From Margaritispora aquatica (lineage: Eukaryota > Ascomycota > Leotiomycetes > Helotiales > Discinellaceae): a stretch of DNA of 64,000 nt. Below are positions 33,501-46,046 of the stretch, one piece after another (within the stretch, counting starts at the first letter, position 1; each line of letters begins with the position of its first letter). The stretch covers positions 1,488,001 through 1,552,000 of the forward strand of contig VJWN01000009.1 of assembly GCA_007644065.1 (NCBI GenBank). Reading direction: 5' to 3'. The notes beneath the pieces were generated by a model. It was not told the DNA's origin. It was given only the letters and a program-made list of their open reading frames with translations, and made no database searches. A program made the position numbers and the translations under genes.

Positions 33501-33881
33501 ATACCGGGGCCATCACTTGTTTCCAACATGACGGCCAGAAAGTAATCTCTGGATCAGACAGAACCCTGAAGCTGTGGAACATCAAGACAGGCGAATGTAT
33601 GAAGGACCTTCTGACCGATCTCAGTGGAGTTTGGCAAGTCAAGTTTGATGAACGAAGATGTGTCGCTGCTGTGCAGAGAGACAGTCTCACTTACGTTGAG
33701 GTTAGACCCCTTTCTTCCCTCATTAATGTTTACTATATAGCTAATACGTTAATAGGTCCTTGACTTTGGCGCCTCAAGAGACGGACTTCCTGCCGGCAAG
33801 CGTGGGCACCGTATTGTTGAGTCAGATCTAGAGAGTGGGGCCTCCATCGAAGCCATCAATTCTGATGAAGAAGACGATTAA
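30511..33881 (+). CDS. cdc4: SCF ubiquitin-ligase F-box/WD40 protein Cdc4
   Basis: Substrate receptor of an SCF E3 ligase; it binds phosphorylated degrons, for example of CDK inhibitors, and presents them for ubiquitination. Exons: 30511-30978, 31034-33700 and 33756-33881, giving 1086 residues. The first join uses donor GTTCAT and restores frame at ESHQEE/EINTPS. Residues 1-450 are disordered and rich in Ser/Thr-Pro. A dimerisation (D) helix MPSEMKTLMMYQFLRLCPRK lies near 453. The F-box, about 490-535, begins LDQLPLELSLHILSFLGRRD and includes VSKQWRNII. A basic linker (RKSRSAASKRKRTRD) looks like a nuclear localisation signal. Eight WD repeats span about 697-1060, for example DDTLIHVYDTKTG, STDRSVRVWDI and GSYDNTVRVWK. 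The Arg residues in several blades are those expected to hold phosphodegrons. Start chosen at MDPPPARISSKRR. Confidence 0.93.
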
Positions 33882-34557
33882 TGATAGTCGCGATTGTTAT
33901 TTGCTGCATCTTGCTTGGGCGCTCTTTCACCTGTAATCTCAGTCACCATGGCGCCCGGAACTCGGTATATTACACTCCTCATGCATAGCGAAGCATATTA
34001 GGGTAACGTTTTTGTCACACAGTACATACTTCTTTCATAACATATGGTGTTGGGAGTTCAGAAATGTCACCTCATATGAGGACAAAAAGACATATCGGAA
34101 GCTCAGACTTTGGGAGTTGAGTCTATTTTCACTTGCTTGATACCTAACTCGATGGTTTTGGCCAAATTGGACTTTTGAGCGAGTTTTTTGGGTGGGCCTG
34201 TGTGAGCACTCTTCATTTTGGGAGTACGCTAGTATTTTAACGGCGACGCATCTTCCTGATGCGGTAGCTGTAGGCTATGGTTTATGATGATGAACGAAAG
34301 GACGGCATGGCGAAAAGGGAGACAGGTAGTTGATATGATGACAGAAGCATGATTTGTTTATGGAATAAAAAACAGCAATTGTCATAACTCTTCTCCATAC
34401 ATCAACATTGCTATATTGTTCTTGCTACTGGTTGTTTCATCTCTAAAGACGCATTGTTTCGACTTAGTTGTTCTGGACTCGAGGTAAACGTGTATTCAAA
34501 AATCATTTCTGCTTCTATACTTCAACGTGCCTAAACGTCTGATTCTAGCTTCAGCTT
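33882..34557. other. Convergent intergenic region
   Basis: Shared 3' flank of cdc4 and the acetyltransferase gene. A tttatgatgatgaacgaaa phrase near 34280 resembles box C, but no box D or guide follows. Nothing else is seen. Confidence 0.5.
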
Positions 34558-35412
34558 TCAAGATTTAGCTTCTCTCCGCATATACCGCCACACATACACT
34601 CCCCACCTTCCATCCTCTATCCCCTCATTCCTCCAAACCTCACCACCACCACCGGCACCAGCAAACTCATCCAACACCAGCTCTAGCCTCCCCACCTCTC
34701 CAAATCCCGCTTTCTCGAACACTCTGTAACCACCATCCGAACTCGACACCCAACAGTACGCACCGTGTCGATCTGCGATTTTTGTTCCGTAGTCGATCAA
34801 GGCGGACCCGATTCCGTGGCCTTGATGGATTGGTGAGATCGTGATGGCGGTTAGGATCAGGTGTTTGCTTGAGGGCGAGGGGGACAGGTAGGATTGCCAG
34901 AATGCCATGGATGTGTTTGTTATTTTGTTTAGACGCTCTATTGGCGTTAATCTCGGCAATATTTTGAGAAGACGGATCGCATCCCCATGAGCTTGCAACT
35001 CGAGCTGGATGGGAGAGGTGAAAGTGTTCTGTTTCTCTCCCTCCTTCTGCTCCTCTTTCTCCTCTGTCTCTAGCTCGCCGTCTAACTTGCCCTCAACGAA
35101 CCCCTTGAAAACCCAACACACCCAACCGACTATCTCGCCCTCATTGTCATTCTCACCCTGGCCAGTAAGCACGGCTTTCAGGACCACGCACCGTGAGGAA
35201 GGGAGGGACATCCAGCTTTCTAGCGCGGGGGACATGTCGAACTCTTGGGATTTGGCGAGGTAGTTGAGTTGGGTGTGGGTGTCTGTTTTGAATGCAGCGG
35301 CGGAGATCGCGGAGAGCGAGGGGATGTCGGTTGGATGGGAGGGGAGGAGGTTGATCTTTGGATCTGAGTTGCGATTGAGGTGGGGGTGAGGGTTTGTGGA
35401 AGTGGTTTCCAT
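34558..35412 (-). CDS. GNAT-family N-acetyltransferase
   Basis: Probably transfers acetyl from acetyl-CoA to an amine; the substrate is unknown. The open frame extends upstream to 35640, but that part is Phe/Leu/Ser-rich promoter-like sequence. I take the ATG at 35412 (METTSTNPHPHLNRNSDPK), giving 284 residues without introns. The core acetyl-CoA motif A is ITISPIHQGHGIGSALIDYG near residues 200-220 (Q-x-x-G-x-G/A form). The motif B region follows as YCWVSSSDGGYRVFEKAGF, and GWVCWVFKGF is the preceding beta strand. A Glu/Lys-rich insertion at about 115-130 separates the two halves. It resembles the fungal GNAT group annotated only as acetyltransferase domain proteins. Confidence 0.85.
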   Translation of the reverse strand: METTSTNPHPHLNRNSDPKINLLPSHPTDIPSLSAISAAAFKTDTHTQLNYLAKSQEFDMSPALESWMSLPSSRCVVLKAVLTGQGENDNEGEIVGWVCWVFKGFVEGKLDGELETEEKEEQKEGEKQNTFTSPIQLELQAHGDAIRLLKILPRLTPIERLNKITNTSMAFWQSYLSPSPSSKHLILTAITISPIHQGHGIGSALIDYGTKIADRHGAYCWVSSSDGGYRVFEKAGFGEVGRLELVLDEFAGAGGGGEVWRNEGIEDGRWGVYVWRYMRREAKS

Positions 35413-36175
35413 GGTTGTGTATTTGATGGTGTGGGTGGGAGTTAGAGCAGGCAAGTTAGACTGTGATGTAAACGAGCTTTGCGATGGATAGGATAGAATA
35501 AGATAGGTCTGCGAAAGTGATTTGAGATATTGCTTAGGTAGGAAGAGATGAAATATCGAGGGCACAGATGGAAAAAGAAAATGGTAAACTTGTAGACAGC
35601 TTAACGTAGAAATAGGATTAAACAGTAAGAATATATCCAAGTTAAGACTTTTTATATCAGTTGTCCCATATAAGGGTGTAAACCCATCATAGGACTTGAA
35701 ACCCTCGAAGTTGCGATCAACGTAAGATCACTGGTTCGTAAACGCATTTCAGCGGGTCTAGCATGCATGTATTGATCTGAGCGACTGAGTCACCGGCAGA
35801 GATAAACTTTGTTTTGTAACGTCCAGAAACAAGGTATTGAAATGAGATATCATAAACATAGGTAGACATAAACAGAATAAATTATGGGTATCGTATCATA
35901 TCCTGCCCTCCCCCTTGTCATAACATAACAATACCGTCTCACTTCATATCATGACACTTCATCTCCTCATACCTCAATACATACCAACCGGGCATCATTT
36001 GCTCATCTTTCTTTGGAAACATACCTAGCCATCTCGCTTCGTTAAGTCTACACTACCTCGCAATAATCCAAAGCAAACAACGTAATCTAATCACGTCTAT
36101 CATGTCCCCGAGTAAGGATGTAACTCCTGGTTTGCATCTTGAGGAGGAGCCACAGAATGCAGGTGAATTGGTGAC
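35413..36175. other. Intergenic region
   Basis: Upstream of the acetyltransferase gene and downstream of the frameshifted membrane-protein gene. AT-rich, with TCATACC/TCATATC words near 35890-35980. No gene is recognised. Confidence 0.45.
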
Positions 36176-37025
36176 CTATCGATTGAATGTATCTTCATAT
36201 TCCTGTGCGGTTATCGTCTCCAGCTCGGCTTCCTCACCCTTTGCAGACTGCGGAGCGTGCTTTGCTGAGAAAGGACCGTTTTTGTCGTTGTGATTGATTG
36301 AAATCCACATGACATAAGTGCTGCGTATATTATCAGTTTTGTCGCAAGGTAACAGATATATCTAACCTACCTAGCAAAAGATGCCAGAACTCCAGGCCAG
36401 CCCATTACTACCGATGCCACATTGTACGCATTCTTCCTATATATGGGATTCAGAGGCCCGTTGGCGCTGAACCAGTATTCCGCCTTTGCGAGTGAGACAC
36501 CTGTGATATATGCTCGGTTTCTTGCGACAATGATCTTGAACTTGATTTAGTGCTTTGTACTGAACATTTGACAAATGAAAACTTACAGTTGACGATATCT
36601 GGTCTGTAAGAACCAAGATGGACACCACTACCGAGCTTACTTTCCAAGCTATCTTCACAGCTGAGGTCTCATGCCTCTCAGGCCAGAATAGACCGAAGAA
36701 GAATCCGGAGCCGAAAATTGTTGCGACAGCAATTCCAACGAATATGTTAAACGAAAAGAACCAACAATATCGTCGTTATGAACTTGTACTCTGCCTCTAC
36801 TACGACCATATATTCCGGCTTGCTGGTCAACATAATCTGGTAGCCATTCTTGTCAGAACGATTTGTTTTCTTGGCATGTTTTGAGAGATCCATACCTGAT
36901 AATGCCGCAGTTCCAACTGATTCCGAAATAACACAGAGTATCATAGCACATTGATAGAAAATCATCTTCGTCTTCCTCAAATGGCAGACCTGGTTGAACA
37001 TGTAAAAGCCCTTGAATTTGCCCAT
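36176..37025 (-). pseudogene. Conserved fungal membrane protein with a one-base frameshift
   Basis: Exons: 37025-36896, 36836-36587, 36534-36371 and 36320-36176. The introns of 59, 52 and 50 nt have normal GT-AG ends. Exon 1 gives MGKFKGFYMFNQVCHLRKTK and CVISESVGTAALS; exon 2 starts DYVDQQAGIYG. Within exon 2 the frame is broken at a TTTT run (36754-36757, plus-strand AAAA). Upstream the reading is VHNDDIVGS. Downstream only a different frame continues, FNIFVGIAVATIFGSGFFFG onward, through RNRAYITGVSLAKAEYW to HAPQSAKGEEAELETITAQE and a stop. One extra T would make the whole chain 229 residues with about four or five membrane helices. Everything else is intact, so this is either a sequencing error in a homopolymer or a very young pseudogene. 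Function is unknown. Confidence 0.75.
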
Positions 37026-38914
37026 TGCATTTCATGCAGATCCAGTCCCCAAATAACGGACATACTGAAGGATTGTGAGAAGACAACGGCGAAGAAATCT
37101 AACAACTTCTCAAGTGTCCAGGTGTATGTTGACTTCTGCAAATACAGAACTTAGTTGAGAAGATGTGAGAGATGGACACGAGCAACCTTAGATATTGAGG
37201 ATGCCTGATAGCAGGGGATGTACATGGCGTGACGATGCAACGGATTAAGACGGCAAATACAAACTGTTGAAAACTAACACTAGGAAGGTATGAGATGGAA
37301 GTGATTTGCGAAGCTTGTTGCGAATGCCGGGGACAATTAATTACAAAGCAAAGGATGGCATGAACGTGTGGCACCAAGTAGATAGGTAACTACTACTCTA
37401 GACATCATAACTCGGTGTCAATGGGAAGCTTTCGGCAATTGTATGCTATATTGTATCCCCTAAAGAAAATCAAGCACGAATTCCGTCACCTCTTATTCTC
37501 GTCACTCTGCTCGTCCTCGTCTTCATCTCTTGAGAGCTATGGCTGGCTGGCTTTCTGTTATAGCGGGCGCTACCATTAGCCAAAGTAATAACAATAAGCA
37601 TCGAACACCCGGCTTGGTGGTTGAAGTGATGAGCCAAGATTTGGTGACTGATTGTGCAGATTTCGGCTGTTAGCCAGCTTGACTGATACTTAGCGCAAGA
37701 TCTGCACGACCGTCTGTGGCAACAACGACTGATGTCAGATTATTCTGGTCCCATGTCCACACTTTGTTCATTCTGTAAATGCGAGGCTAAAAGACTAGAG
37801 GTAAATCCATGCTGATATGACGTTGATGACAACTCGGGTTTGTATCAGAGCTCCTTCCGAGGTGGATGGGGGCTGAAGCGCATGTGGAAACCCATAGATT
37901 TCTTTTTGCATTTCAGCCCTGGCATGTCGCACAGGTTTGAAGAATAGTGCTTTCTCCGATGTGGAAACTTGGGTAAGTGATTGGTAATGTTACGCAGTCC
38001 TAATACAGCAATATTGATGTGGCTTCATATGAAGCGTTTCTCTGACCGTAAAATCGCCATAGTGAATGATCTCCAAATAAAAATAAGCGTAAAAGTCTCG
38101 TGCGTCTAAGCCTGGGACTTTGTGTGAGCTTTTCGTATTTGAAATGCTTATGGAAAAGGAGTGGACGTCGCTTAGTGATCATCCACGTTACGTTGATGGG
38201 TGTGTCGGGTAATTGTGCATACGTCTCCAAGAGCAAACTGTAATCTTGTTAGCGGTAAGCCGACTAATACTCCAGCTCCGTAGCCTTCTTGGAAAAATCA
38301 TCAATATCATAAAAAATGATATATGGAAGTTGAGGGAGTGATATTAAGTACCTACGTAGGTACAACGGAAGGATGAAAGGTTATTCCGATCGGCATCGGC
38401 ACTGTGAGATCATGTGATACGGCCGATGACTACCCAACCGAGGATTGACCGAGAAAGCTCTTCTTCCAGATCCTTCTTTCGCGTTCCCACAATCCTGAAG
38501 TCTTTCACGATCAACCTCCCGAGAACTCAAAGATCACACCATTGGGAGGTTGACTGATCAAGAACCAATGCGATAGTAAACACATACCATCCGAGGACAA
38601 GTGAAAGTCGACTTGGAGGATACAGTGCAGACAGCAATTCATACTATTTCAGTACTTGTAGGCTCACGAAAAGGTAGCTATACTCCTTACCTCGACCCCT
38701 CCCACCTCTTTATATGATGATATACAAGCTGGCACCAGGCTTAGATGGCATTGTACCCATCGTTGCTGAAGATGCTATGACTTCGGTCTCCCTCTGATTT
38801 TCCCTTTCAAAAAATATTTCACCACTCTTGTCACTTTCGCAAGCCTTTGCTGACATAGTTGGTGCAGATTCAGAACTGATCGAAATATCAACTCTACTTC
38901 AATCGTAGCCCACC
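37026..38914. other. Divergent intergenic region
   Basis: About 1.9 kb between the frameshifted membrane-protein gene and aha1. Open frames are short on both strands. The aha1-proximal part (38450-38900) has a CT-rich core-promoter look with several TTC/GAA words (for example gaaaattc-like pentamers) that could be heat-shock elements, but no clear nGAAn array is present. Confidence 0.4.
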
Positions 38915-40043
38915 ATGGTTCTCCATAATCCTAACAACTGGCATTGGGTGTCGAAGGATGTCTCGCCATGGGCTAAAACCTACTTGGAGGAGAACATCAA
39001 AGGAATCAAGGCCGAGCAAGGTGGGGTTACAGCTCAACTGGACAAATTGATCAGCTCCGATGGAGACTGTGATGTCAACCAGCGCAAGGGCAAGGTCATC
39101 ACCATCTTTGACTTGAAGTTGGTCATTGAGTATTCTGGTATGAATGGCGCCATTTCTGCAGCAAGATCAACTGCTGACTAGAGTAGGCAAGACAAAGGAC
39201 GACGAGGATGTCAGTGGAACAATCACAATTCCAGAAGTTGCACATGATACTGAAGAAGACGAGTACGTTGTATGTCTCCTCGTCCCCCAGGGCGTATTGT
39301 GTGGCACGACTAACAGTACCAGTTCGACATAGACATCTACTCAGATGCTTCCTCTAAGTCTCCAGTTAAGGACTTGGTTCGCTCTAAGCTTCTTCCTCAG
39401 CTTCGTAAGCAACTGGCTCAGTTGGGTCCAGCTTTGATTGCCGAGCATGGCAAGGATATCCAGCACGCTCCTGGCTCAAACCCTTCCAGCGGCTTTTCTA
39501 CTCCTAAGCTCCACGTACCCTCAGGACCTGCCCCGACCAGCGCTCCTGCAGCTACATCTGTGGCAGCTGGCTCGTTTGTCAATACTACAACGGTAACAGA
39601 CACCGAAGAATTCCGCGCACCTGCTTCTGAGCTTTACCAAACCTTCACCGATCCCCAACGCATTGCTGCTTTCACGCGCGCAGCTCCAAAGTTGTTCGAG
39701 GGTGCAAAGAAGGGCGGAAAGTACGAGCTCTTTGGCGGAAACGTCTCGGGCGAGTATCTGGAGTTGGTGGAGCCTACCAAGATCGTTCAAAGCTGGCGTC
39801 TGGATCAATGGCCAAAGGGTCACTTCTCCAAGCTGGAGATTGTCTTCGATCAGAACGACGTTGACAATGTTACCGTTATGAGGGTGACCTGGAGTGGAGT
39901 TCCCGTTGGCCAAGAAGAAGTTACTAAGCGTAACTGGCGAGAGTATTATGTTCGCAGCATCAAGCAGACCTTTGGGTAAGTCCTCGATAAGACATTGCAA
40001 GCGATGATACTAACCGCAGTTTAGGTTTGGCACCATTCTCTAA
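38915..40043 (+). CDS. aha1: Hsp90 co-chaperone, activator of Hsp90 ATPase (Aha1)
   Basis: Binds the middle domain of Hsp90 and stimulates its ATPase. Exons: 38915-39137, 39187-39269, 39323-39975 and 40025-40043, giving 325 residues. The introns of 49, 53 and 49 nt have standard ends, and the last exon encodes only GFGTIL and the stop. The N-terminal domain opens NPNNWHWVSKDVSPWAKTYL, the typical NNWHW..KN/D..W motif, and contains VNQRKGKVITIFDLKL. A Pro/Ala/Ser linker near residues 150-180 leads to the C-terminal AHSA1/START-like domain. That domain begins EFRAPASELYQTFTDPQRIA, and includes FGGNVSGEYLELVEPTKIVQ and the closing GVPVGQEE with NWREYYVRSIKQTFGFG. Length and architecture match yeast Aha1. 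No oddity seen. Confidence 0.96.
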
Positions 40044-40838
40044 ATAAGAGAGACATGTGACAAGAATTGACGTTGTGAAATGAGATAACGAACGCGATGC
40101 GTGATACGACATGAACTTCTTGCAGAACTGCCCATAAGGTTTAATCTCGCACGAATTAGATAAAACAGAATAGAAAGCGTTCCTGCATGAAGAGTAATTT
40201 TGACCGTTGTCGTTCCTGCATTGTGACTTTTACCATGAAACATTGTACAACATCTCGCTTCCACCAATGGTATGGCCATGCCGCAAAAAGGGCTCAGAAC
40301 CCAGCTGACCAAAACTCGATATCAACGCCTCAATATAGGAAGGGGAGACCTCACATATGTTTGCAAAGTAACATGTCCGATCTCTCATTTCATTACAAGA
40401 GTCAGGAAGAACAAACAGAGCATAAGCACAAGCCAAAGGCAAGTTAAAACTTCTTATTGCAAGATGTAGTGTTATTTTGTCTTCTGTAATCCAAACACCA
40501 GCTGGCACGCCTGCCTATCCAAATATAGAACGCTCACAATCATGTCTACCTATTCGAAGCTGTCTCTTTTCCCCATGCTCTCCTCAAGGTGTAATAATCC
40601 CCTATTCAACAATCCAGACAGTCAATCTGCCCGCCTATGCGTGGGTATACTATGCGTGCATGCAATGAAACATATCTGAACCTCCTTTTCCCCCTTATAA
40701 TATAATCCATGAAGCCTTTTCCTCTTCTCTTCTCGTCTTACTCGTGGCATGCACTTGCTCATTATACAGTCCGTTCATCCATCTATCAATCAATCAGCCA
40801 GTCATCCCATCATACACTTCATCCCCACTCGAAGCAGC
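40044..40838. other. Convergent intergenic region
   Basis: Shared 3' flank of aha1 and the flippase gene. Short open frames only; the left part is AT-rich and the right part CT-rich with atcaatcaatcagccagtc-like short repeats near 40783. No gene seen. Confidence 0.5.
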
Positions 40839-43800
40839 TCATTTCCTTCCCCCAAGCACCTCAGCAATATCAACGGAATGCCTCGTCCTCGGCACGCTCA
40901 CACCGCCCGTACTAACAACGCTCGTCTTCCGACTCGTCGGGCTCGTGGGGGTGCTCATCTCGATCTCCTCGGCGCCATCGTACACGCTCCCACCAGCAGA
41001 GCCATAGCCCCTCCCGCCCTGCAAGTCAACAGAGACCCTGCGTCTAGTCAACATGCTCGCGCTCGCCCCGAAACCGCCGACGCCCTCGACCTCGACAGGA
41101 CTCCTCACTACTTCCACTAAATCCTTCTCCTTCTCGTTTGAATCGCTCTTCGCATGGCTACCTATCACTAGCCGAGGTCTCCCAAGCAAGGCTTCAATTT
41201 CCGCCTCCTTGAGCCTCTGCACCTCGGCACTGCTCTTGGCCTCTCCATCCCTACCCATCTCCAGCCCCTCGAGTCCCTCACCTTCCTTTTCCCTCCGTAC
41301 CACCTCTTCGAATCGAGCGCGTATAATAGGATCTTTCTGCAATTGCTGAAAGAGATCCGTGTCCGTGGGCCAGAACGCCTTTCTTATGCTCTTGATACCG
41401 AGTTCGAAGACCATTAAGCAGGCTATCATGAGGAAGAGCACAAACCACCATAGCCCGTCTTTTCCAAAGCCTTTGATGAAGTCATCTTTCATGGGATACA
41501 GGAAGCGATATTTTTGAGCAGAGACTGGCACGCCAGACAAGAAGAGCTGCCATACAAACCATCCTGCTACTGTGACTGTCCAGGCTATGGCAGTGAGGTA
41601 TGTCTTGTTGTGCTTCTCGATGATTAAAAGTTTGGTGTTGATGAAAACTACCGCGCCCGTGAAACAGAGTGTGCCCATGGAAAGCAGATTGGAGTCCCGA
41701 GACCAGAGGGCTTCACCGTAAAGACCAAACATAGTGAAGTAGATTATCATGCACTCGCAAACAGCCATGAACATCCAAGCAATGTATTTCTTGATGTTGA
41801 AGCCTTCGTTTCGTTGACCCATAACGTACAGCTCGGGGACTGCAAGTAGAGTGGAGGCAGAAAGATCTTGCTCCAGGATACCAAGGAAGATGACGGGAAG
41901 AGATGTGAATAGTGTGTTGAATACTGTGAGTGAAGTTGACTCAAAAAGAGAGGTTCCGGTATATCTATTTCGATTAGCACATCATCTCCCATTACGTAAA
42001 AGAAAAAGACTCACCCATTCCATTGCTGGTAAAGAGCTTGGATCAAGTAGAACAGAAGCTCTTTCCAGAATGTTGCCAGGATATATTTGCCAGTTCTGAG
42101 ATAATTCCATCGACCATGTACAAGCAGCAGTCTCTGAAGAAACCTGAATTGAGCAATCGAATAATCAGCAATTCGTGCTGCCTGCAATCCCTCCTTTCCA
42201 CTTATACCAATCCCGACATGGGCCTCTTGAATCATAGCAATATCGTTCGCACCATCGCCAATAGCTAAAGTGATCGATTTGTTAACTTTAAGCCTAATTC
42301 GCCTAACGAGAGATGCCTTCTGACTAGGTGAAGCACGACAGCAGATGACTGAATCTGCTACAACAGCTAAGTCAAAGAATAGGATCTTCAGTGTCTCGTT
42401 GCCATCAATGTCACTCAAGGTTTGACCATCAACTACAATGACAGAATGTGCAATTGCTCCCTTGCTGATGTCTAGGAGGGCGGTAGCCATACGTTGCTCC
42501 ACTTCTCCAGTCGTGTGGTCCAGAATAATGACCTCAGAATACTTCTTGCAGATTCGAGCACTATGAGCAATATTGATCGCAGTCTCTCTTTTGTCACCAG
42601 TAAGCATCCAAATCTTGATGTTAGCTCGTCTCAATTTGTCAATGGTCTCGGGGACGCCTTTTTGAAGCTTGTCCTCTATGGCTGTTGCTCCAGCCAGTTC
42701 AAAGTTCTGCTCTATCATCTCGCCGGCACTCTCAATCATCTTCTGACGATTCACGAGACTGGTTGTCGCATCTTGGTAGACTTTCTTCCAGCCATCATAT
42801 TCTTGCTCATCTAGGAATCTGTAGCCAAAGAGAAGGGTCCGAAGCCCTTCAGAAGCAAAATCATCGATATGCTGGAAGCATCTCTCAAAGACTGCGGCAT
42901 CGTCTAGCACGATAGCTTCGTCAATGAGATTTTCAATTTCTTCTTCGACGAAAGAATCCCGCCGTTCGGATGACGCGAACGACATTCTTCCCATTGAGGG
43001 TCTTGGTGGCTGCGATGCTTCTGGCTCCTCAGGTGGAGACCAATCATCATCCTGTTCCCGCTCTTTTAACCAAGAGTCAAGCTCATCCCGTATGGGCTGA
43101 AGTCTTCTGGAACTAGCCATGGAAGGCCTTCCGTGGCCAATGCTTTTTCTACTCAAAATCGGGCTCCCCAGAGTCATGCTAGGCCGTCCTAGACTTAAGC
43201 TCGTTCGAGGGCTGTGCTCGCTCATACGACGCATAGCTTGCTCAGCTTCCATGCTCCTCCTCTTGTCTGACTTACGGGTGACCTCCAACTTCTTCTCGTT
43301 TGCCAAAGGTGCGAGCTTTAACCGAGGCATAATAGCAGAGTCTGCTCCTTTGCAGAATATACAAATCCTGCCATTAGGGAACTTGACGATGATTGACATG
43401 CGCTTCCGCTTACTGGAGAATTCGATCACATCGAGTACTTCATAAACCTCAGTGATTGTCTCACCTGACTCGCCCCCAGCCGGATAGGTTAGTGAAATTG
43501 ATCTTGCAGGTCTATCAATCACTAGCCATCCCAAATCCTGAGCAGCTTGGACCAAAGCTAGTTCATCTGGAGAAGCAGCTTGAAACTCAATATCCCCGTT
43601 GTCCTGAACCTCTGGCAGGCAAGTATGGCAGAGAGCCATGGAGAGCAAGAAGAATCTAGCTTTCTTGGTAAAAACACTGTGAGGCTTGTGCTGAAAGAAT
43701 TTCAGTAGCTCTTCTGTTCGTATTTCAGACTGAGCTTTGGTAGGTCGCGCTGTAGACTTCCATACAGAGCCCGATCTTCGTATGGAGCCAGAGACACGAG

Positions 43801-46046
43801 GTGGCGTCGGGACAGCACCCGATATTGATACCGAATCCTTCTTTTTCGCTGTGCCTTTGCCTTTACGCTTGGGCTTCTCCAGCACCAACTTACTTTGCTC
43901 GAGCTTAGCAGCATCCCTTTGTAAGTCGTAGTCGTGGAGCCATGCATAGCCAGCGACGCTCAGCTTGCGGAATTTCATAACATTATCTGTAAGGGTACCT
44001 GTTTTATCCGAGAAGATATAGTCTACTTGTCCAAGGTTTTCAAGAATGGTAGTAGTCTGAGTGGATGCTTAGCTCTCAACCAACCACAGAATCTAGGAAT
44101 GGGTGGCTTACATTGCAAATCATGGGAGTGTTTGAAACTGGATCATACATCTCCACATCGGCCATGAAAAGGAGTTGGAAAACCTTGATGATCTCCAAGC
44201 TAACATACAGCGAAAGAGGAATCAAAGTGTTGTAAAGAATGATAAAACCAACAATAATTTGTACAAATGGTACATGAGCATCATCAAGGTACCAAAGGTT
44301 TTTCTCGGTGTTCTTGGCCCAAATTTGATAAGCAATGGTGCAGAAAAGTGCCAATAGCACGACAAATACAACCAGCAGGACAACAATTTTGTTGGTGATA
44401 ATTTGCATTGCCGGTGCCTTGGTGCGTGGGTTTTTGTTCGCATTCATCCTGATTTTGCATTCTTCACCTGAGTTGATAACCATGCCTATGGCAGTAGTGG
44501 TGTTCCTGAGAGTGCTACCACGAAAGACAATCTCATTAGTGGTCAATGGTAGAGTCTCCCCATCGACACTTACTCGCCCATCAAAGTTGTACAGATCAAT
44601 GTTTGGGTCTTCAACCACCACCTCTGCACGGCAGTTCAAAACTTCAGCTTCTGTGCGGCAACGTTTCGCCAATGACGGAGGAGCTTGTTTGCTTTTGAGG
44701 TTTGTTTCTCCATCCAGAGCCATGGTCTCGATATAGGCTATCCCATTTGGACCGTCCGAATGCAACAAGATTAGGTCGGCTGGTACAGGATCATCACGAA
44801 GAAGCTTAACAATATCTCCTACTTTAACATCACACCACTTCAAGGGGAACCAGTTACTTGGCTCATTGTCGGAGATTGTGATAGTAAAGCTTTCGTCGTT
44901 ACTATACACTGCTTTGTGGCCCCTTTCTGGTGATCTGCCGAACCTGAATGGTGCTCTCGTAGCGAAACTGCTGCTCAAATTCTGATCATGACCATTACTA
45001 GGAGCATTTCCATCCTGAGACCGATTGGCGCGAAGAACTAGTGTTATTCTGTTGTTCTCGGCCCGATCAAGCTTATATCTTCGGACATCATCATATCCTT
45101 CTTTCGCCATACTAATAGCGACGAACAGAATCAATGGAACAATTGTCGTGTAATTACCCGTTGTAGACCAACCAGGAATCATCTGCATGATGGAAATCAG
45201 CAAGAAATACGCGTTTGCAAGCTTTCCAAACTGAAAAATGAGTTGTCGCGGAAGGAAATTCAGCAACGTATAGCGGCTTGATCGGATGGTATTGCCAATG
45301 TAATGTTTCCCGGTCCGCTCATCAACCAATTGATCAAGCCTTGACGCATCGATAGCAATATGGCGTCCATCTTTCGAAGGAGGAATTGGCTTCCCTTCGT
45401 TTATCACTTTCCACAGGGCACGAAGTCGTTGCAGAGTTCCGTTCTTCTTGACCCGTTCTCGGGCCCAAGTCTCATAATTAGGCAGGCTAAGTGTCCCGAA
45501 GGATTTCTTGCCCTTTCCACCATCAGAATTCAAGCCAGATATTGTGGGACTTGGAGAGCTTTCCGCCTCTGCAATGTCCTGGAGGTCTCCCTGCACAGGA
45601 TTTATAGCCACTGATGTCTGTTGCTTCTTCCCTAGCTTCTCATTGATTCCCCCACCATTGTCCACCTCGCCTCCCATCGAAGAGCTTGATTCCGCCAATT
45701 CGATGTTATTATTTTCGGTTTGAGTGTTAATTCCTCTCGAGAACAGTGTCCTTCGCAACGAATAGCCTCTGTCTCGTGTCCTTGGCGCAGGAGTCCTCCT
45801 GCTCTGGGGTTGACTGGCAGCATCTGGATGATCATTCTCGTTCCTTGAACTCAGGAAGGTCGGCAAATTTGATCCTCCAGCAAGAACTGGAGTGGTGTGT
45901 GTCGTTCTGCCCAGGTCCTCGGAAAACCGCACTCTTGGACTGTCTATATCCTGAGAGGCCCTTTCATCCATCGTATGCGCCGAGTCGTTCACACCGCTCC
46001 TATTTCCACCAGAGGAACTTGACTCTTCTCTTGCATTATCTGCCAT
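40839..46046 (-). CDS. P4-type ATPase, phospholipid flippase
   Basis: Uses ATP to move phospholipids from the outer to the cytosolic leaflet of the plasma, Golgi or endosomal membrane. Exons: 46046-44112, 44056-42015 and 41964-40839, giving 1700 residues. After about 250 disordered residues comes the flippase N-terminus (HYIGNTIRSSRYTLLNFLPR, then LIFQFGKLANAYFLLISIMQ). Actuator motif DGETNLKSKQ lies near 447. The phosphorylation motif SDKTGTLTDN (Asp at about 662) sits just after the first intron. The hinge GDGANDIAMIQEAH is near 1243, followed by the P4 signature FRFLQRLLLVHGRWNY. The last exon holds the remaining helices and a disordered tail. It is longer than yeast Drs2 and does not read like Dnf1/2 or Neo1. 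I think it belongs to the filamentous-fungal DnfD/Pde1 class, whose Magnaporthe member is needed for plant penetration; that subfamily call is an inference. Confidence 0.93.

Noticed and set aside
34275..34340. Box C-like tatgatgatgaac in the cdc4 3' flank
   Set aside because: No box D at suitable distance and no rRNA-complementary guide.
35413..35640. N-terminal 76-codon extension of the acetyltransferase frame
   Set aside because: The extension is Phe/Leu/Ser-rich and matches no part of a GNAT fold; the internal ATG at 35412 is the sensible start.
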